Shown: positions 1-7,563, numbered from the stretch's first letter. The stretch is DNA of 14,280 nt from JBCCFX01 sp039029515 (GCA_039029515.1 JBCCFX010000094.1:1-14280), one strand, 5' to 3'. Numbers and translations are program-made. Notes: generated by a model from the sequence alone, not told the origin.

Positions 1-891
1 CACGCGAAATCGCCGCGCTGCTTCTTCGAGCTTGTGATCTTCAAGCAGTTTGGAAATCTCCGCGCGTCTTCGGGCTTCCTCTCTTTGCTTCGCCGTCATT
101 GGCTTCGCGGCGGGCGCTGCTGAGGGTTCCTTCGGAGCGACGCCGCGCGTGTCCCAGATTCCACCGTGCGTCTTCTTGGCGACGGAACGCAATTGCGCGC
201 GACGATGGCGTTGCCGTAACAGGTAGAACACATCCATATCTTCGCGCTTCAGGAGTCCGGTGGCGAGCATCGTGAAGGCGAACATGAAGCCGAACAGATA
301 TCCACCGAGGTGGGCACCATACGCGACGGAATTGTCCGAAGGACCCAGCATGCCGAGGCCCTGGTTCAACAGGTTGAAGGCGATGTAGAAACCGATGATC
401 CACTTCGCCTGGATCGACATCAGGCTGATGATGAAGAAGACGAATAGCACGCGGACGCGGCTGCGCGGGAACAATGCAAGAAACGCGCCGGAGACACCGG
501 CGATTGAACCGCTGGCGCCGATGACCGGCGCATTCTCCAGCATGCCGTGCGCGATACCCGCGAAGATGCCCGCCATCAGGTAGAACGTCAGGAAGCTGAT
601 GTGGCCAAGGCGATCTTCAACCGATCGACCGAACACCCACAGGAACAGCATGTTGAAGCCGAGATGGAAAATGCCGTATGGATCGTGCAGGAACTGGTAG
701 GTGATCAACTGCCAGACTTTGAAGTCCTGCATCCAGAAGTGACCGAAGTTGGCGAACGCCTCACGGTCCATGATGTTGAAGTACGAAAGCATCACGGCGC
801 TGAGGTAGATCAGCATGTTCACCACGATCAATCCCTGCGTGACGATCGGTGGTCGTTTGAGAGCACGTTCTGTTCCGAGCGGAATCAGCAT
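1..891 (-). CDS. Rhomboid family intramembrane serine protease, C-terminus beyond the window
   Basis: This polytopic membrane protease would cleave transmembrane substrates within the bilayer. 297 residues are visible and the frame is still open at base 1, so the C-terminus is missing. The catalytic dyad is clear: Ser127 in GASGS and His194 in AYGAHLGG. His76 and Asn80 in HLGFN match the conserved His/Asn pair (oxyanion side) of GlpG-type rhomboids. Hydrophobic segments span roughly residues 17-40, 76-88, 98-116, 122-141, 147-178 and 190-213. After about residue 215 the protein becomes a hydrophilic, basic, Ala/Glu/Lys/Arg-rich tail. The last visible stretch (about 268-297) looks helical and could open a TPR-like or coiled-coil segment, which is inference. 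The ATG at 891 lies 25 bp after the guanine deaminase stop, suggesting co-transcription. No clear Shine-Dalgarno precedes it. The family assignment is firm; the substrate is unknown. Confidence 0.9.
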   Translation of the reverse strand, partial: MLIPLGTERALKRPPIVTQGLIVVNMLIYLSAVMLSYFNIMDREAFANFGHFWMQDFKVWQLITYQFLHDPYGIFHLGFNMLFLWVFGRSVEDRLGHISFLTFYLMAGIFAGIAHGMLENAPVIGASGSIAGVSGAFLALFPRSRVRVLFVFFIISLMSIQAKWIIGFYIAFNLLNQGLGMLGPSDNSVAYGAHLGGYLFGFMFAFTMLATGLLKREDMDVFYLLRQRHRRAQLRSVAKKTHGGIWDTRGVAPKEPSAAPAAKPMTAKQREEARRRAEISKLLEDHKLEEAARRFRV

Positions 892-916
892 GGTGGAAAT
901 GGTGCCCCGCGGGCGG

Positions 917-2110
917 TCAGCGTGACGAAGAATCGAATGTGTAAGGCTCGCCATCGAGCAACATGCAGTCGATGAAGCGGCGAGACCAGCGATAGATCAA
1001 CTGGCTGTACACATGCTCATCGAGGGAAAACGTCGGTCGGAGCAACAGCATACGCGCCGTGCCGCCGATGTGGAGATGGCCGAGATCTTCGTGGCCTAGC
1101 GCCGTCGCATTCGTGCGCGTGATCATCGTCCAGGCATCGGCCGGCGTGGGAACGATCGCGTCGGGATCAATCGTCAATCGTCGAATCTTGGCGACTTCGA
1201 TCATGCCGCGCGCGATTCGTGGCATGTCAAATTCCGGACCAGCGGCGACGTCGCTGCCGAGCGCCAAACGCACGCCGTGTTTCATCGCGCTTCGAAGATC
1301 GAAGACGCCCGCGGAGAGAAACGTGTTGGCGGTGGGGCAGTGCACGACCACCGCATCGCGTTCAGCGATCAGTGACCATTCTTCTGGCACAAGATGGAGT
1401 CCGTGCGCCAGGAGCGTGCGCGGCGTGAGCAGCCCGTGCCGGTCGTAGACCGCGGTGTAGTGCGGATCGTCTGGAAAGAGCCGAGCGATCTCATCGCATT
1501 CGGTGACGGACTCTGACAGATGCGTCTGAATGAACGTCGAGTCAGTCATGGCCGACGCGGTGGCGGCCATCGAGTCATCCGAGCAGGCGATCGCAAAGCG
1601 AGGATTGAGGCTCCATCGAACGTCAGCCGTGTCTGCCGGAATCGGGAGGGGATGCTGATCGATCAGCGCCGGGTGGCCGTTGCGATCCATACGGACCTGT
1701 CCGACGATCGCGCGCGGTCGGGGCGTCTTTGATTCGGCCATGGCGTGCAGGCCGGTGCCATGGCTCGTGAGATAACCCGCGTACGCCACGGTGCCTGCGG
1801 TGAGCAGTTCGCGATGGACGGCGTCGATCTGCCTGCTCGCGATACCGAGGTCATGCCATGCGGTCTCGGCGGGGTAAATGACCTGCTCGAGCCACGGAAG
1901 GAGTTCGAGGCCGTCGTAGCCGGTGGAATCAGACTGCGGAATGTGAAGATGGGCGTCGACGAATCCGGGGGTGATGAGGTGATCCGGACCGCCAAAATCA
2001 ATCGAGGCCGGCAGGCCTTCGCCACGATCAACGATTCGGCCCTGATCGATCGCGAGCCACCCGGGCATCGGTGGATGAGGGGGCTCAAGCAGGTATCCGG
2101 CAACGATCAT
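917..2110 (-). CDS. guaD: Guanine deaminase (amidohydrolase superfamily)
   Basis: It is predicted to hydrolyse guanine to xanthine and ammonia in the cytoplasm as part of purine salvage or catabolism. The metal ligands of the amidohydrolase fold are visible: His54 and His56 in the DAHLHIPQ motif, His197 in QTHLSES, His236 in LLAHG and Asp287 in LGSDV. Features specific to guanine deaminase are PGFVDAHLHIPQ at 48-59, the LLPWLEQVIYPAE block at 70-82, VRMDRN at 139-144, NPRFAIACSDD at 169-179 and HCPTANTFLSAGVFDLR at 257-273. At 397 residues it is slightly shorter than the usual 430-450, with a compact N-terminal beta domain. The ATG at 2110 has no recognisable Shine-Dalgarno, but homology-like sequence begins almost at once, so the start is probably right. 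It is the first gene of a minus-strand pair with the rhomboid. A related chlorohydrolase-type deaminase is the main alternative. Confidence 0.9.
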   Translation of the reverse strand: MIVAGYLLEPPHPPMPGWLAIDQGRIVDRGEGLPASIDFGGPDHLITPGFVDAHLHIPQSDSTGYDGLELLPWLEQVIYPAETAWHDLGIASRQIDAVHRELLTAGTVAYAGYLTSHGTGLHAMAESKTPRPRAIVGQVRMDRNGHPALIDQHPLPIPADTADVRWSLNPRFAIACSDDSMAATASAMTDSTFIQTHLSESVTECDEIARLFPDDPHYTAVYDRHGLLTPRTLLAHGLHLVPEEWSLIAERDAVVVHCPTANTFLSAGVFDLRSAMKHGVRLALGSDVAAGPEFDMPRIARGMIEVAKIRRLTIDPDAIVPTPADAWTMITRTNATALGHEDLGHLHIGGTARMLLLRPTFSLDEHVYSQLIYRWSRRFIDCMLLDGEPYTFDSSSR

Positions 2111-2178
2111 GGAAGGGACTCGTGCATCTCGAACGCCGAAACTTCCGAACGTTCATGGAAGGTCACGCGTCGTTCGCA

Positions 2179-2207
2179 TTGTCGACCGCCGCGTGGTCTC
2201 CTACGAT
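2179..2207 (+). promoter_or_regulatory. Candidate sigma70-type promoter for citrate synthase
   Basis: TTGTCG (2179-2184) and TACGAT (2202-2207) are separated by exactly 17 bp, and each matches four of six consensus positions. This would start transcription near 2214 and leave a leader of about 90 nt. It lies in the divergent gap between guanine deaminase and citrate synthase. It was found by eye, and chance matches of this quality occur. Confidence 0.35.
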
Positions 2208-2292
2208 CCCGTTCCGGTCGCGGCTTCCGATGCCGACGCACGATCGGGAAGACGTACCTTACTCGACGTCCGTGCATGGCACAGGACCGCAC

Positions 2293-2299
2293 AGAGGAG
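2293..2299 (+). promoter_or_regulatory. Shine-Dalgarno that decides the citrate synthase start
   Basis: AGAGGAG at 2293-2299 precedes two adjacent in-frame ATG codons at 2302 and 2305. The gap to the first is only 2 nt and to the second 5 nt, so the second ATG is the better initiator. The frame stays open upstream to 2071, but that extension runs back through the promoter region and does not resemble citrate synthase. Confidence 0.6.
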
Positions 2300-2304
2300 C
2301 GATG

Positions 2305-3453
2305 ATGACGGCCACCAAGACCGAACCGGTGTTTGACAAGGGATTGGGCAACACGATTGCCGCTGAGTCCGAGATGTCCTACATCGACGGCGCCAACGGG
2401 ATCCTGGAATACGTGGGCATTGAGATCGATGCCCTGGCGCGAAAATCCACGTTCGAGGAGGTGGTCTTCCTGCTCTGGAATCGTCGCCTGCCGACCGCGG
2501 CGGAGCTCGACGCATTCTCATCGTCCATCCGAGCAGCGTATGAGCTGCCGGGCGGGATCATTGACGTGATTCAGAGCCTGCCCAAGGGGGCGGCCCCGAT
2601 GCATGCCCTTCGTACGGTTGTCTCCGCATTGGCGTTGTACGACGAAGATCCGGACGACAACTCACTCGAGGGTGCGCAGCGGAAGTCGATCAGCCTGCTC
2701 GCGAAGACGCCGGCGATCATTGCGGCATACGACCGGCACCGGAAGGGCAAGCCCATCGTCCCGCCGAGCCCGGATGCCTCCATCGCGGAGAGCTTCCTGA
2801 CGATGCTGACGGGAACCAAGCCGACGGAAACCATGGCGCGGGCACTGGATGTCTGCCTGATTCTGCACGCCGACCACGGTCTGAACGCGTCCACGTTCGC
2901 CGCCCGCGTCACGATTGCGACGCTCAGCGATATGTACTCCGCGATGGCAACTGCAATCGGCACGCTCAAAGGCCCGCTGCATGGTGGGGCGAATGAGGCG
3001 GTCATGCACCTGCTGCATGAGATCGGCGACCTCGAAAAGGTCGAATCGGCGATCCTGGGCAAGCTCGAGCGGAAAGAACGCGTGATGGGCTTCGGCCACC
3101 GCGTGTACAAGGCTTATGACCCGCGAGCCACGTACCTCAAGACGTTCGCGAAGCAGCTTGCCGAAGACACCGGCAACATGGACCTGTACGAGATGAGCCA
3201 TCGGATCGAGCAGATCATGGACAAGGCTGTCGGCAGCAAGGGGATCTACCCGAACGTCGAATTCTACAGCGCGACCACGTATTTCTCGGTTGGCCTGGAC
3301 ATCGATCTGTTCACGCCGATGTTCGCGATGAGCCGAATTTCGGGCTGGGCTGGTCACTGCATCGAGCAGCTGGCGGACAACCGGCTGATCCGACCGCGGA
3401 TCCGTTACGTCGGTCCGCACGATGTGGCGTACGCGCCGATCAACGAACGATAG
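2305..3453 (+). CDS. gltA: Citrate synthase, short bacterial (CitZ/methylcitrate synthase-like) form
   Basis: It is predicted to condense acetyl-CoA with oxaloacetate to give citrate, the entry step of the TCA cycle. The product has 382 residues, typical of the short CitZ-like class rather than the roughly 430-residue E. coli type. Catalytic His226 sits in GPLHGGANEAV and His265 in MGFGHRVYK. The third catalytic position, normally Asp in 'NVDFYS', is Glu319 in YPNVEFYSATTY. The spacing of 39 and 54 residues fits the family. The motif HADHGLNASTFAARV (about 191-205) is also characteristic. The gene is monocistronic in appearance, with a candidate promoter at 2179-2207 and a good Shine-Dalgarno. 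I see no convincing intrinsic terminator after the stop. A 2-methylcitrate synthase role cannot be excluded from sequence alone, but no prpB or prpD neighbour supports it. The ATG at 2302 is an equally in-frame alternative start. Confidence 0.93.
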   Translation: MTATKTEPVFDKGLGNTIAAESEMSYIDGANGILEYVGIEIDALARKSTFEEVVFLLWNRRLPTAAELDAFSSSIRAAYELPGGIIDVIQSLPKGAAPMHALRTVVSALALYDEDPDDNSLEGAQRKSISLLAKTPAIIAAYDRHRKGKPIVPPSPDASIAESFLTMLTGTKPTETMARALDVCLILHADHGLNASTFAARVTIATLSDMYSAMATAIGTLKGPLHGGANEAVMHLLHEIGDLEKVESAILGKLERKERVMGFGHRVYKAYDPRATYLKTFAKQLAEDTGNMDLYEMSHRIEQIMDKAVGSKGIYPNVEFYSATTYFSVGLDIDLFTPMFAMSRISGWAGHCIEQLADNRLIRPRIRYVGPHDVAYAPINER

Positions 3454-3510
3454 CCATCGATTCGTTTGGAATATGTTCGGGTTCTGCGTTGCAGCGAAGC
3501 GACAATTGGG

Positions 3511-3538
3511 TTGTCCGTTGCTCCAGAGCCCCTAGACT
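3511..3538 (+). promoter_or_regulatory. Candidate promoter for the prepilin-like gene and its long leader
   Basis: TTGTCC (3511-3516) and TAGACT (3533-3538) are separated by 16 bp; each hexamer matches the sigma70 consensus at four positions. The predicted start near 3545 leaves about 270 nt before the prepilin ATG at 3816. The -35 element overlaps a small hairpin, GACAA/TTGTC with loop TTGGG, just upstream. Confidence 0.35.
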
Positions 3539-3544
3539 ATGTGT

Positions 3545-3815
3545 GCGGTCGAACAGATCCGAAAGGTCGCGTGTTTCCGGATCTGTCACTTCATCGGTAA
3601 GTCCCGACCGTCATGTCTCCATGGACTTACCACTGTTTCGGTTCGCGGAGTTTCGGACGTCACTCCTGAAGAAGAACGATTCATTCGTTGCACGACAGCG
3701 CATATTCGTGGCTGCCGCGCAACGAGGATCAACGAATGCAGACAGGGTGGCGATCATGAACGATCGCGGATCGGCCGACGGCACGACGTCGTCGGAACCA
3801 AAGGAGTGACTGTCG
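3545..3815 (+). other. Non-coding structured leader upstream of the prepilin-like gene
   Basis: No convincing gene lies between the citrate synthase stop (3453) and 3816. Two short plus-strand frames cross it, but their translations are Arg/Ser-rich with no family signature and no good ribosome site. The stretch does hold perfect inverted repeats: ACAGATCCG (3553-3561) with its complement at 3578-3586; GGTAAGTCC (3596-3604) with 3623-3631; CATTCGTTG (3682-3690) with 3730-3738; GCGATC (3750-3755) with 3762-3767; and CCGACG (3775-3780) with 3790-3795. A weaker GGAGT/ACTCC pair lies at 3647-3666. None is followed by a T run, so they are not intrinsic terminators. I read it as a structured 5' leader or a small RNA; the class is unknown. 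Confidence 0.45.
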
Positions 3816-4916
3816 ATGAGAAAACAGTCAACACGAGGCTTCACGATTGTGGAGCTGCTGGTGGTCGTCTCGATCATCGCATTGCTGGTGGGCATTCTGC
3901 TCCCGGCAATCCAGAAAGCACGTGATCAGGCGCTGGTCACGAAGTCGCAGGCGAACCTGCGCAACATTGCCACGGCGCACGCTACGTATGCCGGTGAGTG
4001 GAACGATCGTCAATTCACGATGATCCCCGACAACTTCGGTCGTTACGGCACCGATTATGGCGAAGCGCTTTCCAACTTTCAGTCAGAGAATGGCACGGAC
4101 ATTCCGTGGGCAGTGCTCGGTTACACCGGCATGTTCATCTGGGGCCTCAACACGGCAAACCCAGGGTCCTACACGCCAATTGACTTCGACAACCCGGATT
4201 GGTTCGGTGCATTCCGAATCATCCAGCCGCGCGGCTTCAGCCGGTACATGAACGGCCGTTTCTACGATTCGGTCTTCTATGCCCCGAAGGATCGCGTGGT
4301 ACTTGATCTCGCCGAGCCTCTGTTCCAGAACCCGGGCGAGTTCATTGATCCGGATGAAGTCGAAGGCGCTGACATCGTCTGGTCAAGCTACTGCACCAGC
4401 CCCGCTGGTATGTACAGCCCGGACGTGTACTCGGAGAACAATGGTAATGGCGTGTACTGGAGCGATCCGTTCGGTCTTCCCGCGGGATTCCGTTCACCGA
4501 GCTTCGGTCAAGCACAGTTCCCGACGCTGAAGACGCACGTCATCGAGCATCACTGGCTGCAGCAGCAGAACAAGCAGTGCAGCCCGTTCGTTGCCGGTGG
4601 TACGTATGACGGCTGCGAGCCGTTCTACTTCAACCACTCGATCGTTTCGTCACCGGTGTGTCTCTTCTATGACGGCCACATTGATCAGATTGGTACCCAG
4701 CAAGCTGACAAGGCTCACAAGAAGGTTCGCGCCCAGAGTGAAGACGGCGTCGGTCTTTGGACTGCGGATACACCGATGGGCGGCGTTGACGACACGCCGG
4801 ACTTCACCCGTGGTTCAGGTGGTTACTTCAATGCCGATGCGGAAGACTGGACAAACGTCAACTTCCACATCCTGACTCGCGACGGCATCAAGGGCCGCGA
4901 CAAGACGTCCGAGTAA
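3816..4916 (+). CDS. Prepilin-like protein with type IV pilin/pseudopilin N-terminus
   Basis: The N-terminus is a class III prepilin signal. Basic MRKQSTRG precedes the cleavage point after Gly8; mature residue 1 is Phe9 and Glu13 is the conserved mature Glu5. A hydrophobic helix follows to about residue 31, ending in LPAIQKAR. A PilD-type peptidase would process it at the inner membrane. The remaining roughly 330 residues are a large globular, aromatic-rich domain without a named family that I recognise. Near the C-terminus, LFYDGHIDQIG (about 285-295) resembles the DGH motif common in the large planctomycete family of prepilin-like proteins. At 366 residues it is much bigger than a normal major pilin. 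An AAGGAG (3801-3806) sits 9 nt before the ATG. The gene stands alone between a long structured leader and a strong terminator. Whether it forms a filament, a secretion pseudopilus or a surface protein is unknown. Confidence 0.9.
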   Translation: MRKQSTRGFTIVELLVVVSIIALLVGILLPAIQKARDQALVTKSQANLRNIATAHATYAGEWNDRQFTMIPDNFGRYGTDYGEALSNFQSENGTDIPWAVLGYTGMFIWGLNTANPGSYTPIDFDNPDWFGAFRIIQPRGFSRYMNGRFYDSVFYAPKDRVVLDLAEPLFQNPGEFIDPDEVEGADIVWSSYCTSPAGMYSPDVYSENNGNGVYWSDPFGLPAGFRSPSFGQAQFPTLKTHVIEHHWLQQQNKQCSPFVAGGTYDGCEPFYFNHSIVSSPVCLFYDGHIDQIGTQQADKAHKKVRAQSEDGVGLWTADTPMGGVDDTPDFTRGSGGYFNADAEDWTNVNFHILTRDGIKGRDKTSE

Positions 4917-4969
4917 TCGGAACGTCGCTCCGTCAGCCCTTTCGGATCGTCTGCATGTTGATCCATAAG

Positions 4970-5010
4970 CAAGGGTCGTCCCGATATGTCGGGACGACCC
5001 TTGTTCTTTT
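4970..5010 (+). terminator. Strong intrinsic terminator after the prepilin-like gene
   Basis: A perfect 15-bp stem (4970-4984 with 4989-5003), capped by the 4-nt loop TATG, is followed by TTCTTTT (5004-5010). It sits 54 bp after the prepilin stop. It also lies between convergent genes, so it may help stop minus-strand transcription from the FG-GAP gene, though the minus-strand tail has few T residues. Confidence 0.92.
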
Positions 5011-5078
5011 AGCGTCTCTTGATTGGCCGGTGGTGACTCGTCACACGCACACGCTGGCGTGCGGCAATCGTTGAGGAA

Positions 5079-7385
5079 TCACTCCGCTGACTGCGGGTAG
5101 ATGAGCACGCGATCGTGGGCCAGGAGAATCAGGTCCGCGGCGCCGTCGCCGGTGACATCCGCAATCACGGTCTGGCTCGGTTCGTATTCGCGACCTTCGC
5201 CGCCGGTGAACAATCGTGATTCAAACACCTTGAATCCGGTGGCGTAGAGCATCGTGCCCGATTCGCTGAACGTGAACAGTTCGCACATCTGCTCGCCCGC
5301 ATCGAGCGAGACCAGATCCATGAAGCCATCGTTGTTCAGATCACCCGCCTGCAGTTCATGCTGAAGGCGACGATCATCATCCGTCCGCCACACGTTGGTG
5401 TCCTCCAGCACGTAGCGCTCGCCGGCAAGACGGATCACTGAAAAGCCGGCGTCGCCCACCGCAAGAATGTTCGCTTCGCGATCACCCGAGAAGGCGCCCG
5501 CGTGAATCGCGTTGAACGAGAAACCGGTCACGCCGACGGCCTCGCGCTCGTCCCAGTCTTCGACGGCACCAGAATCTGAGGTAAAGACGACCAGGCGATC
5601 ATTCTCATCGTCGGCGGCGTAGATGTTCCCGTCCACGGTGGCGAGTGCGACGAGCTTGCTGCTGCTGTCCTTGGTGTTCATCTGGCGCACGACCTGCCAG
5701 CCCGGACTGACGCCCGCGGCCGGATCAGATTCGTATCGCACCGCGCGTACGAAGTTCTTCTCGGCGATCAGCAATTCCGGCTTGCCATCACGATCGACGT
5801 CGTACACCGAGGTGTTGTCTGCGGCCGCAGCCTTCACCAGGCCATACTGACCCATGTCCTTGGACTCGCGCAAAGTAAATCCGTTGCTGTCCGCCTGCAG
5901 CATGGTCATCGGCTTGTCGCGCGTGAACAGCAGCAGGTCGGTCCGGCCGTCCTGATCCGCATCGAGATCAAGAATCGTGTCCGGGGCGCGGCTCAGCGCA
6001 CCGAGTTCGATGGTGTCCCGCTGACCGTCCATGTCGATCAGGTCGATGACATGGTCACGGCCATCCTTGCCGATCACCGCGACCACCGGGCCATCGGCGA
6101 GTTCCACAAGGGCAAGGCAGACCGGCGTGAAGCCGTCGGAGACATTGATCGGACTCGGGAACGGAATCGACGTGCCATCGACATCGCTCCGGCCGACCAC
6201 GCCTTCCTTTTCCGAGAGCACGAAGATCTCAGCGGCAGGATCATCATCGACATTGCCGACGACCACGCTGTCGAGATCGGAAAGGCTCGGATGTTCATGC
6301 CGATCTACGAGACCGCGGTCGCGGACCTGGCGGTACATCACCACGGCATTGCCTTTGGTATCGGTGGCAATGAGATCGAGCAGGCCATCGCCATCGAGAT
6401 CGATGACCGCATGATCGCGCTGGCGGTTCTCGCCGTCAGGGAAGTTGAATACGCGAAGTGAGGCGTCGCCACCAAGCTGGGCTGCGATCGACTCACGCCG
6501 AAGCCGTTTGGTCACGACGCGTTTGGAGCCCTTTTCGATGACCGCAATCTGGGCGACGTCGGTCATGCCGAGATCGAGGCTGATGCACTCGCGAATGGCG
6601 GGCATCTCGAATCGAAGCTCGGCGCTGAGTGCTTTCTGACCGCCGAATGACCCGCTTTCCTCACTGCCGAGCCAGATTCGGATCGGCGATGTGTCGTCCG
6701 GGATGATGCCCACGACGTCGAGCAGATCGTCGCCATCGAAGTCCGCGACGTCGAAGGCGATCATGTTGGCGCCGGCGATGAGCGGCGTCGGTTCCTCAAT
6801 GCGATCGTTCTCAAACGGGAAGATGTGAATCTCGCCGCCGACGATCGCCAGGATTTCAGGCCGGTCATCACCCTGGACGTCCGCGATGCTGAACGCGGTC
6901 CGCGTGGCGGCCAGGTTCTTGACGCGGTGCTTTCGGGTCACTTTGAACGTGCCCGGCGTGGTCTGGCGGACGAAGACGATTTCCGATGGATACCCGGCAT
7001 AGATCAGGTCCATCAGGCCATCCCGGTCGTAATCGAGGGGGATGACGGCCGCGACCCGGTGGGTCACCGAGATCTGCTGGCTTCGGAATCGCCAGTGATC
7101 GGGGAATTCGTTCACCCGGACCGGGGCCACGACTGGGTCGTCGGGCGTGGCATTGGGTTTCTGAAAGTGCACCTCGATGCGGCTGGCGTAGTTGTTGACC
7201 ACGATGAGGTCGTCATTGCCATCGCCGTTGAGATCGCCAGCGGCGATCGGGCCGGCATTTCGGCCGATCTTGACGAATTCGACGTCGTCGAATCCGAAAT
7301 AGTCAGCAAGCCGGGACTGGGCCGAGGCGGTCGGTGCAGCCTGAATCAGGCAAAGTACGCATGCAGTTGCGACGATAGATCGCAT
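5079..7385 (-). CDS. Secreted FG-GAP/VCBS repeat beta-propeller protein
   Basis: This is an exported 768-residue repeat protein, probably periplasmic or surface-located, built of FG-GAP/VCBS blades with calcium-binding loops. The chosen ATG (7385) begins a clear signal peptide, MRSIVATACVLCLIQAAPTA followed by SAQ, with likely cleavage near residue 23. The frame continues upstream to an ATG at 7472, but that would bury the signal sequence behind 29 polar residues. A GGAG lies about 10 nt before the chosen start. Asp-rich DxDxDG-type loops recur near residues 51 (DLNGDGNDD), 118 (DYDRDG), 169, 215 (DFDGDD), 329 (DLDGDG), 473 (DADQDG), 529 (DVDRDG), 682 (DLNNDG) and 743 (DVTGDG). Most are followed by a hydrophobic strand of the type 'DLI'. 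That is enough for one or two propellers. No enzymatic domain, membrane anchor or dockerin is visible. The ligand and role are unknown. Confidence 0.88.
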   Translation of the reverse strand: MRSIVATACVLCLIQAAPTASAQSRLADYFGFDDVEFVKIGRNAGPIAAGDLNGDGNDDLIVVNNYASRIEVHFQKPNATPDDPVVAPVRVNEFPDHWRFRSQQISVTHRVAAVIPLDYDRDGLMDLIYAGYPSEIVFVRQTTPGTFKVTRKHRVKNLAATRTAFSIADVQGDDRPEILAIVGGEIHIFPFENDRIEEPTPLIAGANMIAFDVADFDGDDLLDVVGIIPDDTSPIRIWLGSEESGSFGGQKALSAELRFEMPAIRECISLDLGMTDVAQIAVIEKGSKRVVTKRLRRESIAAQLGGDASLRVFNFPDGENRQRDHAVIDLDGDGLLDLIATDTKGNAVVMYRQVRDRGLVDRHEHPSLSDLDSVVVGNVDDDPAAEIFVLSEKEGVVGRSDVDGTSIPFPSPINVSDGFTPVCLALVELADGPVVAVIGKDGRDHVIDLIDMDGQRDTIELGALSRAPDTILDLDADQDGRTDLLLFTRDKPMTMLQADSNGFTLRESKDMGQYGLVKAAAADNTSVYDVDRDGKPELLIAEKNFVRAVRYESDPAAGVSPGWQVVRQMNTKDSSSKLVALATVDGNIYAADDENDRLVVFTSDSGAVEDWDEREAVGVTGFSFNAIHAGAFSGDREANILAVGDAGFSVIRLAGERYVLEDTNVWRTDDDRRLQHELQAGDLNNDGFMDLVSLDAGEQMCELFTFSESGTMLYATGFKVFESRLFTGGEGREYEPSQTVIADVTGDGAADLILLAHDRVLIYPQSAE

Positions 7386-7452
7386 GGAATCGGATCTCCA
7401 CTCAATGTGTCTGGCGGGGGGGACCATGAATCGGCCCACTGCTGGTACGGAC

Positions 7453-7470
7453 GCAACGCTCGTGCGTTGC
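7453..7470. repeat. Perfect 7-bp inverted repeat beside a divergent promoter
   Basis: GCAACGC (7453-7459) and GCGTTGC (7464-7470) flank a 4-bp centre. The element lies in the gap between the divergent FG-GAP and protease genes, about 10 bp upstream of the candidate -35 at 7480. Its position would suit an operator, but no regulator is identified and chance is possible. Confidence 0.4.
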
Positions 7471-7479
7471 ATCGGTACG

Positions 7480-7508
7480 TGGAGAGGCCGACAGCAGCAT
7501 CGTATACT
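7480..7508 (+). promoter_or_regulatory. Candidate promoter for the protease and Met-rich protein unit
   Basis: TGGAGA (7480-7485) and TATACT (7503-7508) have a 17-bp spacer. The -10 matches five of six consensus positions and the -35 four of six. Transcription would begin near 7515. The leader then contains a short hairpin, GCCCGT (7525-7530) with ACGGGC (7541-7546), just before the GGTGAGG ribosome site at 7552-7558. Confidence 0.5.
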
Positions 7509-7563
7509 GATTCGCTTGATTTAAGCCCGTATTTCGCAGCACGGGCATGAAGGTGAGGATTGC

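Noticed and set aside
2071..2304. 77-residue N-terminal extension of citrate synthase
   Set aside because: It crosses the divergent start of guanine deaminase and the promoter region and does not look like citrate synthase; a good Shine-Dalgarno supports the start near 2305.
2662..3420. Long minus-strand open frame (252 residues) opposite citrate synthase
   Set aside because: It lies wholly antisense to a gene with clear catalytic motifs, its translation is Arg/Asp/Val-rich with no family signature, and GC-rich genes commonly leave such frames open.
3553..3586. Hairpin considered as the terminator of citrate synthase
   Set aside because: It lies 100 bp past the stop, follows a candidate promoter and has no T run after the stem.
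3489..3809. Plus-strand frame of 106 residues ending just before the prepilin gene
   Set aside because: It starts upstream of the candidate promoter, lacks a ribosome site, is basic and Ser-rich with no signature, and overlaps the inverted repeats.
7386..7472. 29-residue N-terminal extension of the FG-GAP protein
   Set aside because: It would place a polar segment before an otherwise standard signal peptide.
6825..7550. Plus-strand open frame (241 residues) opposite the FG-GAP gene
   Set aside because: The repeated Asp/Gly codons of the real gene keep the complementary frame open, and no ribosome site or recognisable domain supports it.
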